The translations under genes were made by a program, and so were the position numbers. A stretch of 53,946 nt of DNA from Planctomycetota bacterium (GTDB lineage Bacteria > Planctomycetota > B15-G4), in the NCBI GenBank assembly GCA_029259695.1, contig JAJDEQ010000217.1, positions 1 through 53,946 of the forward strand. Direction: 5' to 3'. Below, piece by piece: positions 8,087 to 15,310 of this stretch (positions are counted from its first letter, which is position 1; every line of letters starts with the position of its first letter). The notes below the pieces were generated by a model. That model saw only the letters and a program-made list of their open reading frames with translations. It made no database searches and was not told the DNA's origin.

Positions 8087-9112
8087 ATGACGGACACGCT
8101 GCTCGAGATCCGCGATCTGCACACCCACTTCGACACCGAGGAGGGCTTGTTGCGCGCGGTCGGCGGGGTCGACCTGCGCATCGAGAAGGGGGAGACGCTG
8201 GGCCTGGTGGGGGAGTCGGGCTGCGGCAAGAGCGTCACCGCCATGAGCATCCTGCAGCTCAACCCGGTGCCGCCCACGATCTACGCCGGCGGCGAGATCC
8301 TGTTCCGGGGCCAGAACCTGCTGGCCATGCCCGAACCGCAGCTGCGCAAGGTGCGCGGCAACGACATCGCGATGATCTTCCAGGAACCGATGACCTCGTT
8401 GAACCCGGTCTACACAGTGGGCAACCAGATCGGCGAGGCGCTGCGGCTGCACAAGGGCCTGGGACCGAGCGAGGCGCGGCGCCGGTCGATCGAACTGCTC
8501 GACCAGGTCGGGATCCCCGCACCGGACACGCGCGTGGACGAGTTCCCGCACCAGATGTCGGGCGGCATGAAGCAGCGCGTGATGATCGCCATGGCCCTCG
8601 CGTGCCAGCCGGCGCTGCTCATCGCGGACGAGCCGACGACGGCGCTCGACGTGACCATCCAGGCCCAGATCCTCGACCTGCTGCGGGCCATGCAGAACGA
8701 GTACGGCATGTCGATCCTGCTGATCACCCACGACCTGGGCGTGGTGGCCGAGATGAGTGACCACGTGGCCGTGATGTACGCCAGCAAGGTCGTGGAGTAC
8801 GCCGACACCCGGACGCTCTTCGCCCGGCCCCGTCATCCCTACACCTACGGGCTGTTCCAGTCGCTGCCGGAGATGCACGCGCACAGTGACGAGCGCCTGC
8901 GCGAGATCCCGGGCACGGTCCCCAACGCGCTGCACTTCCCCGAGGGCTGCAAGTTCCGCACGCGCTGCTTCAAGCAGACCGAGACCTGCACCAACGCCGA
9001 GCCGGCGCTCGAACCGGGCGACTCGCCCACGCACACCTTCGCCTGCCACCACGCCATGACCGACGCCGAGTTGGCGGCGGCGGGTGACGCCACGGAGAAC
9101 ACCGTCCGATGA
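8087..9112 (+). CDS. Peptide ABC transporter ATPase, DppD/OppD type
   Basis: This cytoplasmic ATPase powers the peptide importer together with the next gene product. Residues 42-49 are the Walker A GESGCGKS. The signature MSGGMKQRV and Walker B LLIADEPTTALD follow. The C-terminal oligopeptide-transporter domain is present, with its cysteine group (CKFRTRC, ETC, and CHH), a pattern known to bind an iron-sulfur cluster in some DppD proteins. The 341-residue length is normal. Its stop codon overlaps the ATG of the second ATPase. Confidence 0.94.
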   Translation: MTDTLLEIRDLHTHFDTEEGLLRAVGGVDLRIEKGETLGLVGESGCGKSVTAMSILQLNPVPPTIYAGGEILFRGQNLLAMPEPQLRKVRGNDIAMIFQEPMTSLNPVYTVGNQIGEALRLHKGLGPSEARRRSIELLDQVGIPAPDTRVDEFPHQMSGGMKQRVMIAMALACQPALLIADEPTTALDVTIQAQILDLLRAMQNEYGMSILLITHDLGVVAEMSDHVAVMYASKVVEYADTRTLFARPRHPYTYGLFQSLPEMHAHSDERLREIPGTVPNALHFPEGCKFRTRCFKQTETCTNAEPALEPGDSPTHTFACHHAMTDAELAAAGDATENTVR

Positions 9113-10104
9113 CGCTGCTCAGCGTGCGCAACCTCAGGAAGCACTTCCCGGTCCGCAAGGGCGTCCTGGCCCGGGTCGTGGCCCAGGTCAAGGCGGTCGA
9201 CGACGTCAGCTTCGACATCGCGCCCGGCGAAACGCTGGGGTTGGTGGGCGAGTCGGGCTGCGGCAAGACCACGGCCGGCCGCTCGTTGCTGCGCTTGATC
9301 GAGCCCACGTCCGGGGAGGTGCGCTTCCGCGGCGAGGACGTGCGCGCCGCCAGCGGCTCCAAGCTGCGCAGTCTGCGCCGGCACATGCAGATCATCTTCC
9401 AGGACCCCTACGCGTCGCTCAATCCACGCATGTCGGTGGCCGACATCGTGGGCGAGGGGCTGCGCGTCCACGGCCTGGTCAAGGGTCGGCGTGAGCTCGA
9501 GGACGCGGTGCGCGACCTGTTGCTCAAGGTGCGTCTCGACCCCGCCTACGTGAATCGCTACCCGCACGAGTTCAGCGGCGGTCAGCGACAACGCATCGGC
9601 ATCGCCCGGGCGCTGAGCCTGCGTCCCGACTTCATCGTGTGCGACGAGGCGGTCAGCGCCCTCGACGTGTCGATCCAGGCGCAGATCATCAATCTGCTGA
9701 TGGACCTGCGCGACGAGTTCGGCATGGCCTACCTGTTCGTGGCGCACGACCTGTCGGTGGTGCGGCACATCTCGCACCGGGTGGCGGTCATGTACCTCGG
9801 CAAGATCGTCGAGTCGGCGCCGACGGCCGAGCTGTTCGCCGAGCCGAAGCACCCCTACACCCAGGCGCTGCTCTCGGCCGTGCCGCGCGCCGACCCCACC
9901 CGACGGGCCGAGCGGGTGCTGCTCGAGGGTGACGTCCCGTCGCCGTTGCGACCGCCCCCCGGCTGCGCCTTCCACACGCGCTGTCCGGTGGCGATGGCCC
10001 ACTGCCGCACCGAGGTGCCGCCCGAGCGACGGGTGTCCGACGGGCACACGTACATGTGCCACCTCGAACCCCACGAGGCCCCGGGCGGGCGCAGCACCGG
10101 CTGA
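9109..10104 (+). CDS. Peptide ABC transporter ATPase, DppF/OppF type
   Basis: This is the second ATPase subunit, 331 residues. Walker A GESGCGKT is at 47-54, the signature is FSGGQRQRIG, and Walker B contains FIVCDEAVSALD, where alanine and valine replace the usual proline and threonine, a common OppF variant. The C-terminal domain keeps CAFHTRCP and later cysteines. It overlaps oppD by 4 bases (ATGA). Because the second Opp set at 10821-14354 has no ATPase, this pair may serve both permease sets; that is inference. The stop codon lies inside a short duplicated sequence. Confidence 0.94.
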   Translation: MTLLSVRNLRKHFPVRKGVLARVVAQVKAVDDVSFDIAPGETLGLVGESGCGKTTAGRSLLRLIEPTSGEVRFRGEDVRAASGSKLRSLRRHMQIIFQDPYASLNPRMSVADIVGEGLRVHGLVKGRRELEDAVRDLLLKVRLDPAYVNRYPHEFSGGQRQRIGIARALSLRPDFIVCDEAVSALDVSIQAQIINLLMDLRDEFGMAYLFVAHDLSVVRHISHRVAVMYLGKIVESAPTAELFAEPKHPYTQALLSAVPRADPTRRAERVLLEGDVPSPLRPPPGCAFHTRCPVAMAHCRTEVPPERRVSDGHTYMCHLEPHEAPGGRSTG

Positions 10105-10126
10105 GGGCGCGGGCAGCACCGGCTGA
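10091..10126. repeat. Direct repeat spanning the oppF stop codon
   Basis: The 14-mer GCAGCACCGGCTGA occurs at 10091-10104, where its TGA is the oppF stop, and again at 10113-10126, a 22-bp period. It lies in the 60-bp gap between two convergent genes. Confidence 0.85.
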
Positions 10127-10131
10127 CGGCG

Positions 10132-10154
10132 GGTCGACTGTCCGCCGGTCGACC
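10132..10154. terminator. Hairpin between convergent genes
   Basis: GGTCGAC (10132-10138) pairs with GTCGACC (10148-10154) across a 9-base loop, directly after the oppF repeat and before the stop of the convergent lipoprotein gene. No T-run follows on either strand, so if it terminates transcription it would be as a structural or Rho-assisted signal. Confidence 0.4.
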
Positions 10155-10164
10155 GCGAGCGGAA

Positions 10165-10716
10165 TCAGTCTTCAGACAGCGCCGCGATCTCGGGGTCGTC
10201 GGGGAAGATGGCGCGCACCAGGCGCACGAAGTCCCCGCGCGCGGCCTCGAAGTCGTGACCCCCGGCGATCTCGCCGTCCAGGTAGGTGGTCAGGATGTCG
10301 CACTCGAAGCAGAACATGACGTCGAGGCGCCGGGCCTCGGGGGCGACGAAGCTCACGCGCACGCCGTACTGCACGACGCAGCCCTTCGCGAACGACGAGC
10401 GGTAGGTGGACGGCCGCAGCAGCACCTCGCTCAGGCGCGCCGCCTGATCGGGCGCCAGGGGGACCGGGCCCGCCAGGACCGGGTAGTCGGCCACCGTGGC
10501 CACGCGCCAGGCGGTGCCCTCCGGGAGCGGCCCGAGGCGCCAGGCCTCCACCTGCTCCGGGGCCGACACCAGCTCGACCGCTCGCTGGCCGCCGAGGATG
10601 CGGGTCACGTCGGTGCGCGCCGCGCAGGACAGGCTGCACACGCAGGCGAGGGTCACGAGGCCCAGGCGCAGGGAGCCCAGGCGCAGGCGGGTGCTGGGGG
10701 CGCAGGGCGCGGTCAT
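10165..10716 (-). CDS. Unrecognised small exported protein, possible lipoprotein
   Basis: This 183-residue protein has a basic start, a hydrophobic segment (about residues 18-31) and three cysteines at 25, 27 and 31 at the end of that segment; none sits in a perfect lipobox, so lipidation is possible but not certain. The mature part has a later cysteine in KGCVVQYG and a CFEC pair, which could bind metal or form a disulfide. GGAG eight bases before the ATG at 10716 supports the start. It is convergent with oppF and lies downstream of the second Opp set. I do not recognise the family. Confidence 0.65.
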   Translation of the reverse strand: MTAPCAPSTRLRLGSLRLGLVTLACVCSLSCAARTDVTRILGGQRAVELVSAPEQVEAWRLGPLPEGTAWRVATVADYPVLAGPVPLAPDQAARLSEVLLRPSTYRSSFAKGCVVQYGVRVSFVAPEARRLDVMFCFECDILTTYLDGEIAGGHDFEAARGDFVRLVRAIFPDDPEIAALSED

Positions 10717-10820
10717 GGGCGGACTCCACGGGGCTCGCGTCCCGGGACGGAGCGTCGGTTGTGGGGGCGTCGGGTGAGGGAGTGGTCCGCGATCGTCGCG
10801 GCCCGACCCGAGGTCAACGC

Positions 10821-11819
10821 TCAGCGCAGCAGGCGTGGGTCGAGGGCGTCCCGCAGCGCGTCACCCAGGGTGTTGAGGGCGCTGAGGGTGAGCACCAGGG
10901 CCGCGCCCGGGAACACGATCAGCCACCACGAGGTGCTGATCGCCGTCAGGCTCTCCAGGCCCTCGCTGGCGAGGATGCCCCAGGAGACGCCGGGTGGCTC
11001 CACACCCAGGCCCAGGAAGCTCAGGAAGGCCTCGAACAGCATCACGCGGGGAATGCTCAGGGTCAGGTAGACGATGATCACGCCCCACAGGTTGGGCAGC
11101 ACGTGGTGCACCAGGATGCGCACGTTGGAGCTGCCCAGGGAGCGCGCCGCGGCCACGAACTCGCGCTCCCGCAGGGTCAGCACCTGGCCCCGCACGATGC
11201 GGGCCATGGTCAGCCAGCTGATGGCGCCGATGACCACGTACAGGATCACCAGCCGGTCGATGCCCACGGCCGCCAGCTCCTTCGAGACGTCGCGCAGCAT
11301 GGCGATCACCAGGATCACCACGAACAGGAACGGCACCGAGTAGAGCACGTCCACCGTGCGCATCATGAACGCGTCGGTGCGCCCGCCCAGGAAGCCCGAC
11401 AGCATGCCCCAGCTGACGCCGATGGCCATCGCGACCAGCGTGGCGATCAGGCCCACCATGAGCGACACCCGTGCGCCCCACACGATGCGCGCGAAGACGT
11501 CCCGGCCCAGGGCATCGGTGCCGCACACGCCGGCCAGTTCGCCGTCGCCGAAGAGCGCCCGGCGCAGGCCCACCGCGGCGCCGTGGTCCGCCGCCAGTTC
11601 CTTCAGGCTGACCGCATCAGCGGCACGCCACTCGGGTGCGGGGGCGCGGCTGGCCGAACGAGGCGACATCTCGGTGAAGCTGGGCAGGGGCAGCGCGGGC
11701 GCCGCGAGCGCCGCCAACACGGTGCCGATCAGGATCAGCGCGGCGAAGCTGGAACCGCGGCGACGACGCAGCCGCGTGAGCAGCCCTGCACGCGGCGCGA
11801 CTCCGGTGGCGGCCGTCAC
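10821..11819 (-). CDS. Peptide ABC transporter permease, DppC/OppC type (second set)
   Basis: This is a 332-residue inner-membrane permease. Conserved blocks are CGTDALGRDVFARIVWGARVS, an EAA-type loop around FVAAARSLGSSN, and the ending DALRDALDPRLL. The start is a GTG at 11819 whose last two bases overlap the stop of the upstream permease (GTGA); a longer open frame running back to 12428 only shadows that upstream gene. A moderate extra stretch (about 45 residues) follows the first membrane segment, much smaller than in the first-set OppC. Confidence 0.92.
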   Translation of the reverse strand: MTAATGVAPRAGLLTRLRRRRGSSFAALILIGTVLAALAAPALPLPSFTEMSPRSASRAPAPEWRAADAVSLKELAADHGAAVGLRRALFGDGELAGVCGTDALGRDVFARIVWGARVSLMVGLIATLVAMAIGVSWGMLSGFLGGRTDAFMMRTVDVLYSVPFLFVVILVIAMLRDVSKELAAVGIDRLVILYVVIGAISWLTMARIVRGQVLTLREREFVAAARSLGSSNVRILVHHVLPNLWGVIIVYLTLSIPRVMLFEAFLSFLGLGVEPPGVSWGILASEGLESLTAISTSWWLIVFPGAALVLTLSALNTLGDALRDALDPRLLR

Positions 11820-12736
11820 GTGAGGTCGATCCGGGGGTCGAGCAGCATGTAGGCCAGGTCGACCAGCGTGTTGAGGCTGTAGACCAGCGTCGTGTAGACG
11901 ATGATCACGCCCAGGGCGAGGTTGTAGTCCGCGTTGAACGCGCTCTCGACGAAGTGACTGCCCATGCCGGCGATGGCGAAGATGCGTTCCACCACGAGCG
12001 AGCCGGACAGGATCCCGGCCACCGCCGGTCCGAGGAAGCTCACCACGGGCAGCAGCGCGGGGCGACTGGCGTGGCCCGTGAGCACGCGCAGCGGGGACAG
12101 CCCCTTGGCCCGGGCGGTGCGCACGTAGTCCTCGCTCAGGGTCTCGAGCAGTCCGGCCCGGAACAGGCGCGCGATGGACGCGGCGAAGGGCAGGCCGAGG
12201 GCGATCGACGGCAGCACGAGGTGCGCGGGCGTGCCGTACCCGGCCACGGGGAACAGCTGCCAGTGGAACACGAACAGCAGCACGAGCACGCCCGCCACGA
12301 CGAAGTTGGGCAGGGCGATGCCGAGCGTGGCCGCGCCCATGACCAGCGTGTCGACCCAACCGCCGCGGCGCACGGCGGCCGCGGCACCCGCCGTCAGGCC
12401 CAGGCTCAGGGCCACGAGCAGCGCGCACGCGCCCAGCAGCGCCGAGACGGGCAGGCTCTCGGCCAGGATCTCGGACACGCTGTAGTCGCGGTACTTGAGC
12501 GACGGGCCCAGGTCGAAGCGCAGCACCACGTCACCCAGGTAGCGGGCGTACTGCTCGTGCAGCGGTCCGTCGAGGTCGTAGGCCGCCAGCAGGTTGGCGC
12601 GGATCTCAGGCGGCACTTCGCGTGCTGTGTCGAAGGGCCCGCCCGGCAGGGAGCGGATCAGGAAGAACGACAGCGAGACGACGCACAGCAGCACCACGAC
12701 CAGGGCGGCGAGGCGGGTGGCGAGCAGGCGCGTCAT
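11816..12736 (-). CDS. Peptide ABC transporter permease, DppB/OppB type (second set)
   Basis: This 306-residue membrane permease has the N-terminal segment of the DppB family (LAALVVVLLCVVSLSFFLIR), the block YDLDGPLHEQYARYLGD, the ATPase-contact loop around YVRTARAKGLSP and the ending DPRIDLT. It lies 16 bases after the binding-protein gene and is translationally coupled to the next permease. The match to the family is secure; the transported substrate is unknown. Confidence 0.93.
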   Translation of the reverse strand: MTRLLATRLAALVVVLLCVVSLSFFLIRSLPGGPFDTAREVPPEIRANLLAAYDLDGPLHEQYARYLGDVVLRFDLGPSLKYRDYSVSEILAESLPVSALLGACALLVALSLGLTAGAAAAVRRGGWVDTLVMGAATLGIALPNFVVAGVLVLLFVFHWQLFPVAGYGTPAHLVLPSIALGLPFAASIARLFRAGLLETLSEDYVRTARAKGLSPLRVLTGHASRPALLPVVSFLGPAVAGILSGSLVVERIFAIAGMGSHFVESAFNADYNLALGVIIVYTTLVYSLNTLVDLAYMLLDPRIDLT

Positions 12737-12752
12737 GCGGTGGGGCGCCGGA

Positions 12753-14354
12753 TCACGGGTCGACGACGCGCAGGTCGCGCAGCGGGTGGGTGTCGAGCAG
12801 GTTGTTGTGGAACCCGCGCACGCGGGTCGCGACGAGGTTGTAGTTGGTTCGCTGGTAGACCGGGGCGATGGGCGCGGCGTCGAGCAGCCGCTGCTCGGCG
12901 GTGCGCAGCAGCGTCGCCCGGCGCGTCGTGTCGGGCTCCACGGCGGCGCGGCCCAACAGCTCGTCGTACTCCGCGTCCACCCAGCCGGTGCGGTTGTTGC
13001 CGCTCGTGGAGAGGAAGCAGTCGAGGAACGTACTGGGGTCCAGGTAGTCGCCGATCCAGGAGCTCCAGGCCACGTCGTACTGGCCTTGCTTGGTGGAGTC
13101 GAGGTAGACCTTGAAGGCCTGGTTGGCCAGGCGCATCTCCACGCCCAGTTCGCGCCGCCACTGGGTGGCGACCGCCTCGCAGAAGTCGCGCGTGATCTCG
13201 TTGCTGGGATACAGCAGCTCGACCGCGGGGAAGCCCGCCCCCCCGGGGAAGCCGGCCGCGGCCAGCAGCGCCCGGGCCCGGTCGGGATCGGCGGGCGGCA
13301 GGTGCGCCGGCTCGTAGCCGGGGAGCCCCGGCGGGACGAACCAGGCGGCCGGTTGTTCGCCGCCGCGCATCACGTCGCGGGCCAGGCCCTCGCGGTCGAG
13401 CACCAGGGTCAGGGCCCGGCGCACGCGCTCGTCGGTGAACGGCTCGCGCTCCAGGTTGAAGCGGAAGAAGGTCAGGCCCAGTTGGGTGCCGACCATGCGC
13501 TCGGGGCGTCCGGCCAGTTCGTCGTAGAGGCTCGTGGGGGGCTTGATCATCCAGTCCACCTGCCCGGTCAGGAACATGTTCAACTGGGTCGTGGCGCCCT
13601 CGGCGGCGTAGGCGTCGATCGTGCGCAGCGCCACGTCGTCCACGCCCCAGTAGTGTTCGAAGCGCTCCAGGCGTATGCGGTCGCGCACGCGCCGCTCCAC
13701 CAGGCGGAAGGGGCCGTTGGTGACCAGGTGTTCGGGGCGCAGCCAGTCCCGGCCGTGCGCTTCGAGCGTGCCCCGGTGCACCGGGAACAGCGGGTAGTAG
13801 GCCAGCAGCGAGAGCAGGTACGCGCAGGGCACGCGCAGCCGCAGCACGAGTTCGCCGGCGCGGGGGGCGTGGATGCCGAGGCGCTCGGGGTCCGGCGTGG
13901 TGCCGCGGCTGGTCGCGCTGGTGAAGTCCTCGGCGCCTTCCACGATCCACAGCAGGTTGGCGTAGGCGGCACCCGTCTCGGGGGCCAGCAGACGGCGGAA
14001 GCTGAACGCGAAGTCGTGCGCGGTGACGGGCTCGCCGTTGGTCCAGACGGCATCCTCGCGCATGCGGAAGCGCCATTGCAGCCCGTCGGCGGAGCGGGTC
14101 CAGGAGGCGGCGGCCGCGGGCAGCGGTTCGAGGGTCTCGGGATCGAGCCGGGTCAGGCCCTCGTAGACCGCACGCAGGATGCGGCCCCCGGGCGCGCCGG
14201 TGACGATGGCGGGGTCCAGGGACCCGATCTCGAACTGGTTGCAGAAGGCGAAGTCAGCGCGCTCGAGTTGCACGCCGCGGCCGGCCGCCAGGGCCAGCAC
14301 GAGTCCCAGGCTGAGCAGCGCCAGGGCGGTGAGGGAGCGCCAGCGGTCGACCAC
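12753..14354 (-). CDS. Peptide ABC transporter substrate-binding protein, OppA-like (second set)
   Basis: The protein has 533 residues when started from the GTG at 14354, eight bases after the HAD gene stop. This start places a hydrophobic export segment (SLTALALLSLGLVLALAAG) near the N-terminus. Longer frames running to 14624 would overlap the HAD gene by 260 bases and are rejected. OppA/SBP-5 marks include IGSLDPAIVTG, VYEGLTRLDPETLEPLPAAA, FRMREDAVWTNGEPVTAHDF and VDWMIKPPTSLYDEL. It probably delivers peptides to the two permeases that follow. Confidence 0.88.
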   Translation of the reverse strand: MVDRWRSLTALALLSLGLVLALAAGRGVQLERADFAFCNQFEIGSLDPAIVTGAPGGRILRAVYEGLTRLDPETLEPLPAAAASWTRSADGLQWRFRMREDAVWTNGEPVTAHDFAFSFRRLLAPETGAAYANLLWIVEGAEDFTSATSRGTTPDPERLGIHAPRAGELVLRLRVPCAYLLSLLAYYPLFPVHRGTLEAHGRDWLRPEHLVTNGPFRLVERRVRDRIRLERFEHYWGVDDVALRTIDAYAAEGATTQLNMFLTGQVDWMIKPPTSLYDELAGRPERMVGTQLGLTFFRFNLEREPFTDERVRRALTLVLDREGLARDVMRGGEQPAAWFVPPGLPGYEPAHLPPADPDRARALLAAAGFPGGAGFPAVELLYPSNEITRDFCEAVATQWRRELGVEMRLANQAFKVYLDSTKQGQYDVAWSSWIGDYLDPSTFLDCFLSTSGNNRTGWVDAEYDELLGRAAVEPDTTRRATLLRTAEQRLLDAAPIAPVYQRTNYNLVATRVRGFHNNLLDTHPLRDLRVVDP

Positions 14355-14362
14355 GCCGGCGC

Positions 14363-15157
14363 TCAGGGACTCGCCGGCCCGGCCTCCGAGCGTGCGTCGC
14401 CCGAACGCCCCCCGGCGACACGTCCCTCGGGGGTCGGCAGCGTCAGCCCGAAGTCCGCGCGCAACAGCTCGGCCAGCTCCTCGAAACGGTTGATGGTGTA
14501 GTCGGCCTCGGTGACCCCGTGCTCGTCCTTGTGGCGCGTCTCGCGCACCGCGCGCACCGTGACCATGCCCAGGGAGTTGGGCGGGTCGATGTCCGTCAGG
14601 GGGTTGTCGCCGACGTACATGCACTCGCCCGGCTGCAGGCCCAGGGCTGCGCAGGCGCGGCTGTAGAGCTTGGGGTTCGGCTTGCTGATCCCGACCTGGT
14701 CGGAGATGAAGATGCCCTCCGGGTGCAGGAAGGGCACGACGCCGAGCAGCAGCAGCTTCTCCGCCTGTTTGATCTCCAGGCCGTGCGTGATCACGCCGAT
14801 CAACACGTCGCCCTGCTCATGGACCTGGCGCAGGAGCGGCAGCACGTCGGGGAACGGCGCCAGGTCCTCCTTCGTGCGGTGATAGGCGCGCACGCCGGCG
14901 GCGACGATCAGTGCGCGGTTGGTGCCCGCCCAGGACTCGCGCGGCAGCCGGCGCAGCAGCTTGTCGAAGTGGGCGGGGTAGTTGCTGGTGAACTCGGCGA
15001 TGACCTCGTCGAGTTCCCGCCGCACCACCGCGACGGGCAGCCGCAGTCCGGTGGAGACCATGGCCTGCACCGCGTTCTGCCTGGCGAGGGAGGCGAACAG
15101 CGTGGTGGAGTAGAGCGTGTCGTCGATGTCGAAGAAGATCGCGCTCAGTTTGCCCAC
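14363..15157 (-). CDS. HAD superfamily hydrolase (subfamily IA phosphatase)
   Basis: Haloacid-dehalogenase phosphatases act on small phosphorylated metabolites in the cytoplasm. Motif I is FFDIDDTLYS with the nucleophile Asp10 and acid Asp12. Motif II threonine is in GVITHG, the motif III lysine in ISKPNP, and motif IV is VGDNPLTDI. The 264-residue length fits subfamily IA with an alpha-helical cap (about residues 20-100). The start is GTG at 15157. It precedes the second Opp set by 8 bases, yet a metabolic link is not obvious. The substrate cannot be predicted from sequence. Confidence 0.88.
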   Translation of the reverse strand: MGKLSAIFFDIDDTLYSTTLFASLARQNAVQAMVSTGLRLPVAVVRRELDEVIAEFTSNYPAHFDKLLRRLPRESWAGTNRALIVAAGVRAYHRTKEDLAPFPDVLPLLRQVHEQGDVLIGVITHGLEIKQAEKLLLLGVVPFLHPEGIFISDQVGISKPNPKLYSRACAALGLQPGECMYVGDNPLTDIDPPNSLGMVTVRAVRETRHKDEHGVTEADYTINRFEELAELLRADFGLTLPTPEGRVAGGRSGDARSEAGPASP

Positions 15158-15166
15158 GGCGCTGCC

Positions 15167-15195
15167 ATTCTCGGCGCCGAGTGCGCGCGGATCAA
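15167..15195 (-). promoter_or_regulatory. Putative promoter of the HAD/Opp2 operon
   Basis: Reading leftwards, TTGATC (15195-15190) is separated by 17 bp from GAGAAT (15172-15167), four of six matches each to the sigma-70 boxes. Transcription would start within a few bases of the GTG start at 15157, giving a leaderless or nearly leaderless message. Confidence 0.3.
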
Positions 15196-15310
15196 CTGCT
15201 CAGCCCCGGGTCGCCCGAGAGGGGCCCTCAGGGGGCGGGTCGTCCGGTGTGGGCGGGGAGCGGTCGCCCGGTGCCGGTCGTCGTCACCGAGCAGTGGACC
15301 CGAAGGGCCC

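Noticed and set aside
6122..9052. Open frame of about 970 codons on the - strand opposite the oppB-oppC-oppD genes
   Set aside because: It is antisense to firmly identified transporter genes and encodes a His/Arg/Asp-rich sequence typical of shadow frames in very G+C-rich DNA.
14355..14624. N-terminal extension of the second peptide-binding protein
   Set aside because: It would overlap the HAD gene by about 260 bases and hide the export signal.
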